64,000 nt of DNA from Microbulbifer variabilis ATCC 700307 (GCF_000380565.1 NZ_AQYJ01000025.1:124001-188000), one strand, 5' to 3'. Counted from the first letter of the stretch, positions 43,550 to 53,027 are shown. The notes: generated by a model from the sequence alone, not told the origin. A program made the numbers and translations.

Positions 43550-45760
43550 TTACGCACTCCCAAGCCAACGGGCTAAGGTTTCTCTCAGTAAATCTTTACT
43601 TAAAGGCTTTGTCAGGTAGTCGTCCATTCCGGCGGCTAAGCAGCGCCCTTCAAACTGCTCTTCAGTAGTACTGGTCAGGGCAACAATTGGCAATCGATCG
43701 TCGGGCCGGTGTTCAGTTTCCCAGCGGCGCAACATCTCAATAATTTCCGCGCTGTGGTCAGTATTTTGCTGGCAATCTACCAACACCAGGTCATAGTGGC
43801 CTTCGGAGAGGCGAATAAGGGCCTCATCCCCATTGCCTGCAACATCCACCTGATAGCCTAAGGCCTGCAGCATTTCCTCTGTCACCCACTGGTGTGGACG
43901 GGACTCCTCTACCAATAACAGTGAATATTGACGTGGCTGATCAGCCCCCCCAGTTACTACTCTGCGTGTAGTTTTTTTAATTCCACCAAATATGCGCTCG
44001 ACAATTACGTCATGTAACTCTTTGCGAGTCACTGGACGGCCGAGGTACTGAGCAGCAGGTACTGCGTGCTGTAGCTGGGCAAAGGAGGACTTCTGGCCAA
44101 ACCCACCCAGGCAGATCACCGGACACTCCTTGCCTTCAGTGTGTGCCTTGTACATATACGGCGTTAACGAGTTAAAGAGCGTGTCATCTCCCATCGCCGG
44201 CACCAGGATTACCAGCTGATTGCGCTCCAAAGCCAGCTTAAGCAGCTTCTGTACCTCGCACTCGCAACCTTCACACCAACGCAGGGATTTCACATCCATA
44301 CCAAACGAGCGCAATACCTGCACCAGCCCGGAAATAAACAGGCCCTTCTGGTGAATCAGCAATACTTCGCTATCCTGCAGACGGCGATCCGGGGTCAGGT
44401 AAGTGCGCTGGTTCGGCTCCATATCGAATTTGATTACCACTTGATAGCGATTGCCATCGGGAGTCGAGTGCAATTGCAGGTAGCCTCCCATCGCTTCTGC
44501 CAGCCCTTTGGCAATCGATAAACCCAGGCCGGTCGTAACCTGAGTGGTGTCCATTCGTGAGAAAGCACCGAACAATTCGCTTTCATCAGGGAGAATCTCA
44601 CCACGCCCGTCATCCATCAGGGTAATATTCAACTGGCCTTCCACTGTCGTGATTGGCGTAAAGCTAACTTCCCCCCATAACTCACCGCGCTGGGCAATAC
44701 CTGTTGCTGAATCTACCAAATTACGAATTAGCTGGGCCGTCTTGCGGTTATCCCCGGTAACCATTACTGGCAGATTGTCATCAATCTGGAAATTGAACTC
44801 CAAATCCTGGCCGTGGGCGGAGCGGGCGGCAAACTTAAAAGATTTCTCGATGGTTTTGACCAGATTAAAAGGTCCCTGGCGCAGGCGGATATCCTTTCGC
44901 GCCACTCGAGTGAATAACCCAACATTATCCACCAGCTTGAGCTGCTGACTATTGGCGGTTTTGGCAAGCTCAACCCACTCCCGCTGGCGGTCGCTGAGAG
45001 GCTCCGCTTCCAATAATGCCATTGCGCCAAGAGCATCTGATAGCTGGCTGCGAAACTCCTGACCGATATTAACGATAAACTCGTTAGTCAATTCCACCGC
45101 AGCTTCTGAGTGCTTGCGCGCGGCAGCCAGACTGCTGGCACGCTGCTGTAGCTCCTGCATGGCCGACAGTCGCTCCCAGTAATTTTCTGATTCGCGCCGC
45201 CCCTGGTGTGCAGTAAGCCAAATAAAAGCAAGGGTCAGGGTGCCGTAAATTGTGCCGAGGACCATTCCCGAGAACAGAGCCATCAGAGCCGCTGGCAGTA
45301 GAGAAGTGGCAGTAAACCAGGTGAGAAAACGATGATATGGAGAAAATACCGTAGTCACACTTGAGCAGAATATAACCGAGTAGATCCACAGAAAGTGCGT
45401 TTCAGGCGCAAAGCCCATCAGGTAGACAAAGTAAAACAGTGTCAAACCCCACCAAATGGAGCCAAGAATAGAGACGAAGAAATAATGGTTTCGCCAGCGG
45501 TTCGGTCCCGCGCTGTAAAGGGAGTCGAAGCGGAATACGTAGTAGCCCCTGATCAGGGTGAGTATCACCAAGCCCCCACCCAGGATCAGTAAAAGGCGCG
45601 GTGCTTCCAGGCGCATATCCCCGATTGTGGCGGCAATCAGGAAGGCACAGAGGGAGAGCAGCATACCGCGCCGGCTGTATTTAGCGATACGCATATCAGT
45701 GGCGCGACAAATACGTCGGTCTTTCTGAACCTTCAGTTCAGGGCGATCAAATAGTGGCAT
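43550..45760 (-). CDS. Hybrid kinase-like membrane protein with Gln at the phosphoacceptor site
   Basis: The 736-residue protein has about six hydrophobic segments (30-180), a dimerisation helix and H-box region, an HATPase-like domain (about 330-450), a degenerate receiver-like domain (about 460-590) and a C-terminal receiver. In the H-box the residue normally His is Gln234 (NIGQEFRSQL, codon CAG at 45059-45061). The N-box Asn also appears replaced (NLVDSAT), while the G2 box TGLGLSIAKG is intact. The middle domain lacks the usual Asp (LVILVPAMG). The last receiver keeps Asp662 and Lys718. So it probably cannot autophosphorylate on His and may act as a scaffold, phosphatase or acceptor for another kinase. 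Confidence 0.88.
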   Translation of the reverse strand: MPLFDRPELKVQKDRRICRATDMRIAKYSRRGMLLSLCAFLIAATIGDMRLEAPRLLLILGGGLVILTLIRGYYVFRFDSLYSAGPNRWRNHYFFVSILGSIWWGLTLFYFVYLMGFAPETHFLWIYSVIFCSSVTTVFSPYHRFLTWFTATSLLPAALMALFSGMVLGTIYGTLTLAFIWLTAHQGRRESENYWERLSAMQELQQRASSLAAARKHSEAAVELTNEFIVNIGQEFRSQLSDALGAMALLEAEPLSDRQREWVELAKTANSQQLKLVDNVGLFTRVARKDIRLRQGPFNLVKTIEKSFKFAARSAHGQDLEFNFQIDDNLPVMVTGDNRKTAQLIRNLVDSATGIAQRGELWGEVSFTPITTVEGQLNITLMDDGRGEILPDESELFGAFSRMDTTQVTTGLGLSIAKGLAEAMGGYLQLHSTPDGNRYQVVIKFDMEPNQRTYLTPDRRLQDSEVLLIHQKGLFISGLVQVLRSFGMDVKSLRWCEGCECEVQKLLKLALERNQLVILVPAMGDDTLFNSLTPYMYKAHTEGKECPVICLGGFGQKSSFAQLQHAVPAAQYLGRPVTRKELHDVIVERIFGGIKKTTRRVVTGGADQPRQYSLLLVEESRPHQWVTEEMLQALGYQVDVAGNGDEALIRLSEGHYDLVLVDCQQNTDHSAEIIEMLRRWETEHRPDDRLPIVALTSTTEEQFEGRCLAAGMDDYLTKPLSKDLLRETLARWLGSA

Positions 45761-45805
45761 TGCGACCTTCCCTGGGAGATTGGGTATATAGTGACATAAA
45801 AGTCC

Positions 45806-46009
45806 CTACCCTATCCCAAGCACTTCAACCAGTACTGTTTTTATAATAAATCCAAGCAATCCGAGACCCAGTGCCAAAAACAGGATAAAGGTTCCGAACC
45901 TCCCCGCCTTGGAATCCTTAGCGAGGTTCCAGACGATAAACACCATAAACATGATAAGTGCGCCGATTCCCAACCACAGGGAATACTCTTCAAACTGCTC
46001 AAAAGTCAT
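45806..46009 (-). CDS. DUF2788 family membrane protein
   Basis: The product (67 aa) begins MTFEQFEEYSLWLGIGALI and has two hydrophobic helices separated by a short charged loop (AKDSKAGRFG). This matches the small DUF2788 proteins found in gammaproteobacteria, whose function is unknown. ATG 46009 is preferred to a GTG four codons upstream. Confidence 0.8.
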   Translation of the reverse strand: MTFEQFEEYSLWLGIGALIMFMVFIVWNLAKDSKAGRFGTFILFLALGLGLLGFIIKTVLVEVLGIG

Positions 46010-46118
46010 GCGGATCTTCACTTAAAAAATTGGCGCGCATTGTACAGTGCTTAGTGACTACTGATAAGGCTTGCCAGAATACGGTCAGCCAGCGCTCCCC
46101 CCGGACATGACTAACTAT

Positions 46119-46391
46119 TCACGCCCCTTGATAGTAGTCACCATCCTCCTGGGCGTGAGTGCCACAGCGCAAACGGCGCACCTCCTTCTCACGATAACGA
46201 CTATCGTGCCAGCAACGAGGCAGCGGCTCACCAGACAGAAAGCACAGGTCAGTTTTGTCGAAAACCTCTGGATCCTGGATCTCCTCACCCCAGAGATAGC
46301 GGCCAACCACAGTTAACTCATAGGGATTTGAAAGCGTGACAACGTCAGCCACCTCAACCAAATGCTTGGTAGTTACATCTTTAAAAAGCAT
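46119..46391 (-). CDS. Small conserved protein of unknown function
   Basis: The product (about 90 aa) starts MLFKDVTTKHLVEVADVV and has a Cys/His-containing half: LCFLSGEPLPRCWHDSRYR and LRCGTHAQED. It is soluble and acidic with a basic patch. I do not recognise a named family. ATG 46391 has AGGTG five bases upstream; the frame can extend to 46415. It is not clearly part of the secretion operon, from which about 200 bases separate it. Confidence 0.65.
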   Translation of the reverse strand: MLFKDVTTKHLVEVADVVTLSNPYELTVVGRYLWGEEIQDPEVFDKTDLCFLSGEPLPRCWHDSRYREKEVRRLRCGTHAQEDGDYYQGA

Positions 46392-46542
46392 AGTGGCACC
46401 TATTTCCTCTTTCACACTTCAGTATAGGGCCTTTAGCGGCTATTCCGGCTAAATCTATATGCTTGTGGGCCGAAAATCTGGGATGAGGAGCAGAGCGCCC
46501 TACCCAAAAGGTATTCATTACAGAGGTATGCTGGGAAAGTCT

Positions 46543-46585
46543 TCCCGCTAAAAACCGACAGTGATCACTGGCGGCTTAAGCGGGA
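46543..46585 (-). repeat. Stem-loop after gspM
   Basis: TCCCGCT (46543-46549) and AGCGGGA (46579-46585) pair around an inner GTGATCAC palindrome, 11 bases beyond the gspM stop. There is no T-tract. It may mark the end of the secretion operon. Confidence 0.4.
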
Positions 46586-46595
46586 GCAGATAGGA

Positions 46596-47081
46596 TTACC
46601 CTTCTATTGTCAGGCGAGCGGAGACCATACCTTGCTCAGCGAGCGCATCCAGATTGATAGTACGCACCGATAGCTTCTCTTTCATCAGCTGGTTGAGCCA
46701 TGGCTGCAGATCCTGGTAACGCACCTCCTCAATCCAGAGGCGGATACGATTCTCCCCCTCCGGCTCAAAGCGCTTAATGGTAATCCGGTTGTTCTTTGCC
46801 GCAGTGGTCACCCTTTGCAAAAGAGTGCCCGACGCATTGCCAGCGGAACTATTAGGCTTGATCCGGGCAAGTACCGGACGCTGGGACTCCATCCATTGCA
46901 CTAGCTCCTGGGCTTCTTCAGCGCGACTGCGAGACTCCTCAAAAAAGCCCTTGGCAGGACTGTAGAGGCCATAGACTATAAACAGGCCCCCAGCAAAAAC
47001 AGCGAGAAGAGCGAGAGCGCGCTGGTCACTGGAAGACAGTGCCTGCCACTTCTGTTTCCACTGTTCAATTTGTTCTTTCAT
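46596..47081 (-). CDS. gspM: Type II secretion protein GspM
   Basis: The 161-residue protein has a short cytoplasmic N-terminus (WKQKWQALSSSDQRA), one membrane helix at about 21-40 and a periplasmic domain. It matches GspM, which joins GspL in the inner membrane platform. It is the last gene of the operon, 45 bases after gspL; no gspN follows. Confidence 0.88.
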   Translation of the reverse strand: MKEQIEQWKQKWQALSSSDQRALALLAVFAGGLFIVYGLYSPAKGFFEESRSRAEEAQELVQWMESQRPVLARIKPNSSAGNASGTLLQRVTTAAKNNRITIKRFEPEGENRIRLWIEEVRYQDLQPWLNQLMKEKLSVRTINLDALAEQGMVSARLTIEG

Positions 47082-47126
47082 GCTTCAATAACTACCAATC
47101 TTGTTCTGCACATCAATATGTCACTA

Positions 47127-48461
47127 TCAGCGCACGCGCACCCGTCCGGATACACCTTTCTTCAGTTCATTGGCCCCGAGTAAGTCAGCTTTTAAGCCGT
47201 TACCAGACAACTTACTAACAAATGTATCAAGATCCGCCAGGTTAGAGGCCTGTAACTGCAACACCATTTCACCCCGCTGGCCATCAAAACGCAGGGATTG
47301 CAACTTGAGTTCCTTACCCCGTTGCTCTGTCCACACCTTACTCAGCTGTTGCATCTGCGTGGTAAAGGCGCCGCCTTGACTGCCCGCACTCTTAAGAAAA
47401 CCATCCAACTGACGGCGCATTTGCGCGGAGGGTCGGGTATTGGGAAACAATTCAGTAAACATTGTGCGCGCCTGCTCTTCGGCCTTCCCAGCCTGCCACT
47501 GGAAATAAGCCCCTGCCCCCACAAAGAACAGCAGTTGGGCGGCAAAACAAAAAGTGGCAACTTTTGCTGGTTTCAGCCACCAGGCTCCTTCAACTTCTCC
47601 CCCTGAAAGCTGGTAGTCGCCGCTCAATAAACTACTGAGCTTGCCAGCTTTAAAGCGCTCCAGAAAAACCTCTTCCGGGGCTCGCTGGTTGCGCTGTAGA
47701 CGATCAGCAAATAGCGTCTCCAGTTCGCCTACAAGCAGGTTATCACTCTCTTGCGCTCCTAAGAGCAGCAGGCTTTTCTCCTCAGCTTCATCCTCTACTT
47801 GCTCAGATTCTTCTAAGGGTTCGCTTTCCCCCAGTAAGGAACTGAGCATCGGCTGCAGGTATTCACGGCGAATTGAAAGCCCCTGCCCACTGTCTTGCCA
47901 GATATGCGCCTGTTCTCCATCTAGCCATAGAGCAAGATCGCCCTCGAGCAGACCGAGTAGCTGATATTCAGCAACCGCAGCCACCAGCGGCCACTGCAAG
48001 CGCTCAACCTGGCTGTGTAGCGCTTCCATTTTATCTTTGGCTATGGCATAGACACTGCAGAGATCACCATTCTGTGGCGTACAGACAAAATGCAAATCTT
48101 CAACGTCCTCCGCCAGATGCTCTTCCACCATATAGCCAATGGCATTGGCCTGCCGTCGTGCTGCTTTGGGAATAGTTTCCACACCGCTCCACACCCAGTT
48201 GCCAGGTAATAACAACAAGGCCTTGGCCCCATCGGCAAAGCTCAAGGAAGCAGTTTCCTGAGAGAACTCTGAAGTTTCAAATTCAGGGGTAAAAGCCGCA
48301 ATAAATTCATCATCTAATGCAGCAGGCTGCCAGGCACCCCCCTGCCACTGATGAAGTGTGAGCTTTCTATCCGCATTTTCAGTGAGTCTCAGCATTACCA
48401 GCGATGGCTTTGGTGGATCCGCAGGCATGCCTATTTCATTCAGGCTTTTCTTTTTAAACAT
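47127..48461 (-). CDS. gspL: Type II secretion protein GspL
   Basis: The 444-residue protein has a cytoplasmic actin-like domain (about 20-270, LLLPGNWVWSGVETIPKAARRQAN), a membrane helix around 305-325 and a periplasmic ferredoxin-like domain. GspL binds the GspE ATPase and GspM at the inner membrane. It follows gspK by 17 bases. An acidic insert (ESEPLEESEQVEDEAEEKS) lies between 210 and 235. Confidence 0.92.
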   Translation of the reverse strand: MFKKKSLNEIGMPADPPKPSLVMLRLTENADRKLTLHQWQGGAWQPAALDDEFIAAFTPEFETSEFSQETASLSFADGAKALLLLPGNWVWSGVETIPKAARRQANAIGYMVEEHLAEDVEDLHFVCTPQNGDLCSVYAIAKDKMEALHSQVERLQWPLVAAVAEYQLLGLLEGDLALWLDGEQAHIWQDSGQGLSIRREYLQPMLSSLLGESEPLEESEQVEDEAEEKSLLLLGAQESDNLLVGELETLFADRLQRNQRAPEEVFLERFKAGKLSSLLSGDYQLSGGEVEGAWWLKPAKVATFCFAAQLLFFVGAGAYFQWQAGKAEEQARTMFTELFPNTRPSAQMRRQLDGFLKSAGSQGGAFTTQMQQLSKVWTEQRGKELKLQSLRFDGQRGEMVLQLQASNLADLDTFVSKLSGNGLKADLLGANELKKGVSGRVRVR

Positions 48462-48478
48462 ACGATCTTATTGACTAC

Positions 48479-49468
48479 CTACTCTCGTTCTTCTGCCGTG
48501 CCGTCATAGTCGAGTAGCTCCTGCATCATTGCACCGGAAAATGTCCGGCGTTGGCGCTGCACTACTTTCACCGTTACTTCTCCGCCTTCCTCAAGCCGGA
48601 GCACAGTCTCCCAGTACTGGCGGTGGTCTTCGCCATCTCCCAATTGGACAGCGATACGCGCCAGAAAGTGCTGGCTATGGAATACAAACGAATCTGTCTT
48701 GGTGATATTGATTGAGGATAAGTCCCCAGAGTTACTAAAGACCTCTCCCGATTCACGAAGCTGTTCCAGTTTCGAAATACTTGCTGAAGGGTCTATCGCC
48801 TCTACCAGTTCTTGGGAGGCAAAATTGATATTGATCTTGGATCCGGTTTCCGGCAATGCACAGAGAAAAGGAGCAAGTTTTTGCCAATCCTCGGCTTCTA
48901 TTCCCTGTACTGAAGACAATTCAGAAACATCACTGATCGAGGTATCCGGAGTACGGTGTGAGATTTCCCTACCGAGATAGCCGTCATCCTCGGTCGCGGA
49001 CGAGCGCGGTGTATCGCCGTCATCCACCCAATCGGCAATAATCACCGCCAACTCCGGTTTACCAGTGACATTACTCACAAGCCTACGAAAAATTTCAAGC
49101 TGATCATTAGCCGACGTATCAACAAGATTATTGACATTAAAACATGAATTTAAGTCTTTGATATTGATACGAATTTTTCCGTTATCGGGATTGAATTGCA
49201 ACGCTGGAGAAGCCCAGGCCTCCAGAGCGTGATCCGCTGCTTCCTCGGCTTCCTTATCCTCTTCAAAGTCTTTCAGCAGTGCCACCCGGCTCCAGGCTTC
49301 AGCCCCCTCAACAAACTCGGCCAGCTGGGTATTGGCAAGCAATGCGCCACTGCGATTAATGGATATTTGATCTCGAACGATCGCATGAGAGACCAAGGCA
49401 ATAGCAATCACCATCACCAACAAGACAGTAATAAGTGCAACACCTCGCTGGCCACCAAGGATCTTCAC
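48479..49468 (-). CDS. gspK: Type II secretion minor pseudopilin GspK
   Basis: The product (about 329 aa) has the prepilin leader with Gly before VALITVLLVMV and lacks Glu at position 5 of the mature protein, as is normal for GspK. The large alpha-helical insert domain follows, with DLNSCFNVNNLV, VIIADWVDDGD and INFASQELVEAI. GspK caps the pseudopilus tip. I chose GTG 49468 with GAGG upstream; the frame to 49504 would overlap gspJ. Confidence 0.93.
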   Translation of the reverse strand: MKILGGQRGVALITVLLVMVIAIALVSHAIVRDQISINRSGALLANTQLAEFVEGAEAWSRVALLKDFEEDKEAEEAADHALEAWASPALQFNPDNGKIRINIKDLNSCFNVNNLVDTSANDQLEIFRRLVSNVTGKPELAVIIADWVDDGDTPRSSATEDDGYLGREISHRTPDTSISDVSELSSVQGIEAEDWQKLAPFLCALPETGSKININFASQELVEAIDPSASISKLEQLRESGEVFSNSGDLSSINITKTDSFVFHSQHFLARIAVQLGDGEDHRQYWETVLRLEEGGEVTVKVVQRQRRTFSGAMMQELLDYDGTAEERE

Positions 49469-49490
49469 AGTCGCCTCTCTTCGCACATGA

Positions 49491-50204
49491 TTAATCGCCC
49501 CCACCAGGTTGAGAACGAGGGAGCTCTACGGTGGAGAAAGGAAATACCCGGCGAATCTCACCGTACTGCCTGGTGATTAGGACGAACTCAATGGCCTTAG
49601 GTAAGCGGGGGTCTGCGCCATTAGGTGGGTTATTGTCATTGGGAGCCGGGGGCCATTGCGAAACCCACGCTTCGCTCTCTGGGTCGAAATAGCGCAGGGT
49701 AAGGCTCTCAACCCCCATCATCAGGGGCTCAACAATAGGCTCGGAATCCGGCCCCCGATCCAGCACCTGCCAGCGGCTTCGGAGCAGTAGCGCGCCTGGA
49801 TCTTCCTCCTCCGCAGTGCTGAAAGAATCGCGCTCGTCGGATTCCGGGTAGCCAATGCTGTACCCAAGGCGCTGCAGTTCCCCTCTGGGCTCAGCAGTCA
49901 GGTTGGCCGCGCCCAGTCGGGTAAACTCGAATTCATCTTCATCCCCGCGCAGTGCTGGCTCATAGCCACTGTAGGCATTCTTGATCGGCCTTGCCGTCAG
50001 CTGGCGAAGATCATCTTCCAGGCGGTATAAAGCCATAGAAAAGCGGCGTAATTCCTCCGCACGCTGCTCAACTACATGGTCTGTACTTCTAAAAATATCC
50101 AGCAGGGAGAAGGAGCCGACGCTGATAATAGCTACCAATACCAGCACAACCATTACTTCGACCAGGGTGAAACCAGACTGCGCTTTTAGTTGGCGGATCA
50201 TCAT
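49491..50204 (-). CDS. gspJ: Type II secretion minor pseudopilin GspJ
   Basis: The 237-residue protein has the prepilin leader QSGFTLVEVMVVLVLVAI, with cleavage after Gly and Glu5 retained, then a beta-rich domain. GspJ joins GspI and GspK at the pseudopilus tip. It starts five bases after the gspI stop. Confidence 0.94.
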   Translation of the reverse strand: MMIRQLKAQSGFTLVEVMVVLVLVAIISVGSFSLLDIFRSTDHVVEQRAEELRRFSMALYRLEDDLRQLTARPIKNAYSGYEPALRGDEDEFEFTRLGAANLTAEPRGELQRLGYSIGYPESDERDSFSTAEEEDPGALLLRSRWQVLDRGPDSEPIVEPLMMGVESLTLRYFDPESEAWVSQWPPAPNDNNPPNGADPRLPKAIEFVLITRQYGEIRRVFPFSTVELPRSQPGGGD

Positions 50205-50209
50205 TGCAG

Positions 50210-50593
50210 CTACTCCTGTGCCGCCCAGGCATCCAGTGTCAGAGTCGGGTTCTCCGCATCGGGATAGCCCACTTCGATGGTGATATGGCGAAGGCGCTCT
50301 TCACTGGTTGCTTCAACTCTTGCGGTCACTTCCCATTCCCGCTCAGCAAAGGTCACCTCCTCCTTTTGCTCACCGACGGGTGGCCAGGGTGTTTGCAATC
50401 GCACTTGGGAAAGTATTTGTTGTGCCACCCAGTTGGCAGCGAGCCGCTCTTCCATAATGCGTTGCTGGCGCACACTGCGCTGCATGGCCTGCAACACACT
50501 GGCTGCGATTACCCCAAATATCACTAATGCAACCAGGACCTCCACCAGGGTAAATCCCCGCTGGGCAGAAAATCGTTGCGCACTAAAATTCAT
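50210..50593 (-). CDS. gspI: Type II secretion minor pseudopilin GspI
   Basis: The product (127 aa from ATG 50593) has leader QRGFTLVEVLVALVIFGV with cleavage after Gly. It is the initiator of the tip complex with GspJ and GspK. The start overlaps the end of gspH by 11 bases and has GGCAGG upstream; a longer frame to 50671 would add an unlikely leader. Confidence 0.93.
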   Translation of the reverse strand: MNFSAQRFSAQRGFTLVEVLVALVIFGVIAASVLQAMQRSVRQQRIMEERLAANWVAQQILSQVRLQTPWPPVGEQKEEVTFAEREWEVTARVEATSEERLRHITIEVGYPDAENPTLTLDAWAAQE

Positions 50594-51170
50594 CAGCCTG
50601 CCATTCCAGCTGTAAACCGTAGAGGCTGTTGTAAGTAATTGTCGCGCCACGAGCGAAGTCACCCTCATCAACCAGGTACATCACCAGTTCCACAGGCAGG
50701 ACCTCACCACTGGACAAGGCGACAAAATGTGGCTTCGCGCTTTCCTCATCCGAACTCTCCTCCTCGGCAAACTCGGTAGACTCTGTCGATGGAAGTTCTG
50801 CCCCGGCAATCACCTCAAGGCGTACATTGGGAGGGAGCTCGTGAAGCGCGAAGCGCTGGCTGCGCTTACCGGCAGCAGCATCCGGCGCCTGCCAGGTCAT
50901 GGTGGCGGGATTAAAGCGCACCACAGTGTAGGATTCCGGTTCCAAAACCACGCCATAGTGGCTCTTATCGATCAAGGCGCGATCTGAGATCAACTGTAGC
51001 AAAGCGGAGAGACGCCTAACCTCACCTTCCCATACGCGCACGCCGGAGCTACCCAAAGACATAACCGCCATCCCGGCAAGAGAGGCGATGATCACAATCA
51101 CCACCAGGATCTCCACCAGGGTAAAGCCCCGGTTACGCGTGAATTTCAGTTGATTTTTCCGGCTGTACAT
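50583..51170 (-). CDS. gspH: Type II secretion minor pseudopilin GspH
   Basis: The 195-residue protein has leader NRGFTLVEILVVIVIIASL, then a GspH-type beta-sandwich (SDRALIDKSHYGVVLEPE, RFALHELPPNVRLEV). An acidic insert (FAEEESSDEESAK) sits in one loop. It links the pseudopilus body of GspG to the tip. Confidence 0.93.
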   Translation of the reverse strand: MYSRKNQLKFTRNRGFTLVEILVVIVIIASLAGMAVMSLGSSGVRVWEGEVRRLSALLQLISDRALIDKSHYGVVLEPESYTVVRFNPATMTWQAPDAAAGKRSQRFALHELPPNVRLEVIAGAELPSTESTEFAEEESSDEESAKPHFVALSSGEVLPVELVMYLVDEGDFARGATITYNSLYGLQLEWQADEF

Positions 51171-51191
51171 CAGTTGTCGCTTGAACCGGAT

Positions 51192-51620
51192 TTACAGGTC
51201 AGCGGCAAAAATATCAGCGTACTCACCTTCACCACCCGGTTTGCCATCGGCACCCAGGGAGAACAGGTCGAAGGGACCAGAGCTGCCGGGGCTGATGTAC
51301 TGGTATTCATTACCCCAAGGATCTTTCGGCGATTTCTTCAGGTAAGGCTCAGTCCAGTTCTTGGCCTCCGGGAAACCTGACGGACGGGAAACCAGTGCCT
51401 GCAAGCCCTGATCAGAGCTGGGATAAACGAAGTTATCCATACGGTACATATCAAGCGCTGTCTCGATTGCTCGCAGATCAACGCGAGCTGCTTTCATACG
51501 CGCCTCACCAGTCTTGCCGAGTACACTGGGCACGACCATGGCGCCAAGGACACCGAGGATTACGATCACTACCATGACCTCAATCAGAGTGAAGCCGCGA
51601 TTTTTGCTTAGGTTTTGCAT
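51192..51620 (-). CDS. gspG: Type II secretion major pseudopilin GspG
   Basis: The product (142 aa from ATG 51620) has leader KNRGFTLIEVMVVIVILGV with Glu5 and the GspG core with calcium-site region (DPWGNEYQYISPG, FDLFSLGADGKPGGEG). It forms the pseudopilus shaft. GGAG lies seven bases before the chosen ATG. A 187-base gap separates it from gspF and could contain an extra promoter, as the major pseudopilin is needed in excess. Confidence 0.95.
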   Translation of the reverse strand: MQNLSKNRGFTLIEVMVVIVILGVLGAMVVPSVLGKTGEARMKAARVDLRAIETALDMYRMDNFVYPSSDQGLQALVSRPSGFPEAKNWTEPYLKKSPKDPWGNEYQYISPGSSGPFDLFSLGADGKPGGEGEYADIFAADL

Positions 51621-51807
51621 TTTTTTCTCCAAGTTCAGCCGTAAGCTGGGAACCCCAAGGGCCACAATATCCTTCGTGACCCCACTCTAAAATATTGACT
51701 CACTTCAAGGAAGGCATCCCCCTTCACCCGAGTCAGCAGGTATCAGAGAAACCCCGACAGAATCAGGATTAACAGGAGACACTGCCCCTAAGGCTTCTCT
51801 TTGAGCC
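51621..51807 (-). promoter_or_regulatory. Gap before gspG with possible internal promoter
   Basis: Most gsp genes here overlap or nearly touch, but 187 bases separate gspF from gspG. Read on the minus strand there is a weak match to a sigma-70 promoter, TTCCTT, 17 bases, then TAGAGT, about 80 bases before the start codon. No terminator hairpin is evident. Confidence 0.3.
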
Positions 51808-53025
51808 TTACATGGCCAGTTCGTTCATGCCCATAATCGGCATCATAATAGCCATCACGATAAATAGTACGATAGCGGCCATCACCAGCAACATCAGGGG
51901 CTCGAACAAACTCACAAAAGCGGTAACCGCACCCTGTAAATCCTGCTCCTGGGACTCTGCCGCCCTTTGCAGCATCTCATCGAGGGTACCGGAGGATTCA
52001 CCACTGGCAATCATGTAAACCATCATTGGTGGGAAATACCCGATATCTTCCAGCGCTCTGTGCAGGCTACCACCCTCGCGCACAGATTTCTGCGCGCCTT
52101 CCAATCTATCTTTCAGAAAATCATTGCTCATTACTCCGCCGGCAATGCCCATGGCCTGTACCAGCGGTACGCTACTCCCCGTTAAGATGGCCAGGGTTCC
52201 CACGTAGCGAGCGCTCTGGGCACCACGTACCATCCACCCTATTACCGGTAAATCCAGTAGGCGATGGTGGAAACGGTAACGTATTGCCGGGCGCTTGAGC
52301 AGAAAGACTATGCCTATGATGATGGCGCCTAATACCGGGGGCACCAACCAGCCCCAGGCAGAGATGAAGTCACTCAGGGTAACCAGGATTCTGGTAGGTA
52401 CTGGCAATTCCTGGCCGGTACCAGTAAATACCTCGATCACATCGGGTACCACATACACCATCAGGCCGGTCACCACCAAGACACAAATAAACACCAGCAC
52501 CGCTGGGTAGATCAGTGCCAGCTGAACTTTTTGCCGAAACTGCTGCTGGCCTTCCGTGTAGTCACCGAGGCGCTCCAGAACTGCATCGAGATGGCCAGAG
52601 TGTTCACCAGCCTCTACCGTGGCGCGGTAGAGCTTTGGGAAAGCGCGTGGGAAGCTCGCCAGGGCGAGAGCAAAACTATGCCCCTCAAGGATCTTGCCTC
52701 GAACCGCCAGAACAACCCTGCGAATTTTTTGGTTACGAGTTTGATTGGCGATTGCCCCGAGCGTCTCCTCAAGGGGAATACCGGCACGCAGCAAAGTGGC
52801 AATCTGACGTGTTAGCAGCGCCAAATTTTTAATGCTGAGGCCTGGGCTACCAGACATAAGTCCACCGGCACTCTTTTCAGATTGCTCAGTAGCAGGAGCC
52901 ACATCCAGGGGTACCATCCCCTTGGCACGCAATTGTTGGCGCGCGGAACGGGCACTATCCGCCTCAAGGGTTCCCTTGCTCTTCCGACCGGATGCCGCAA
53001 GGGCTGTATACTCAAAAGCTGCCAC
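51808..53025 (-). CDS. gspF: Type II secretion inner membrane platform protein GspF
   Basis: The 405-residue protein has two T2SSF domains (about 70-195 and 270-395) and three membrane helices. Signatures are LTRQIATLLRAGIPLEETL and VYMIASGESSGTLDEML. It is the polytopic platform protein acted on by GspE. It follows gspE by two bases. Confidence 0.96.
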   Translation of the reverse strand: MAAFEYTALAASGRKSKGTLEADSARSARQQLRAKGMVPLDVAPATEQSEKSAGGLMSGSPGLSIKNLALLTRQIATLLRAGIPLEETLGAIANQTRNQKIRRVVLAVRGKILEGHSFALALASFPRAFPKLYRATVEAGEHSGHLDAVLERLGDYTEGQQQFRQKVQLALIYPAVLVFICVLVVTGLMVYVVPDVIEVFTGTGQELPVPTRILVTLSDFISAWGWLVPPVLGAIIIGIVFLLKRPAIRYRFHHRLLDLPVIGWMVRGAQSARYVGTLAILTGSSVPLVQAMGIAGGVMSNDFLKDRLEGAQKSVREGGSLHRALEDIGYFPPMMVYMIASGESSGTLDEMLQRAAESQEQDLQGAVTAFVSLFEPLMLLVMAAIVLFIVMAIMMPIMGMNELAM

Positions 53026-53027
53026 TT

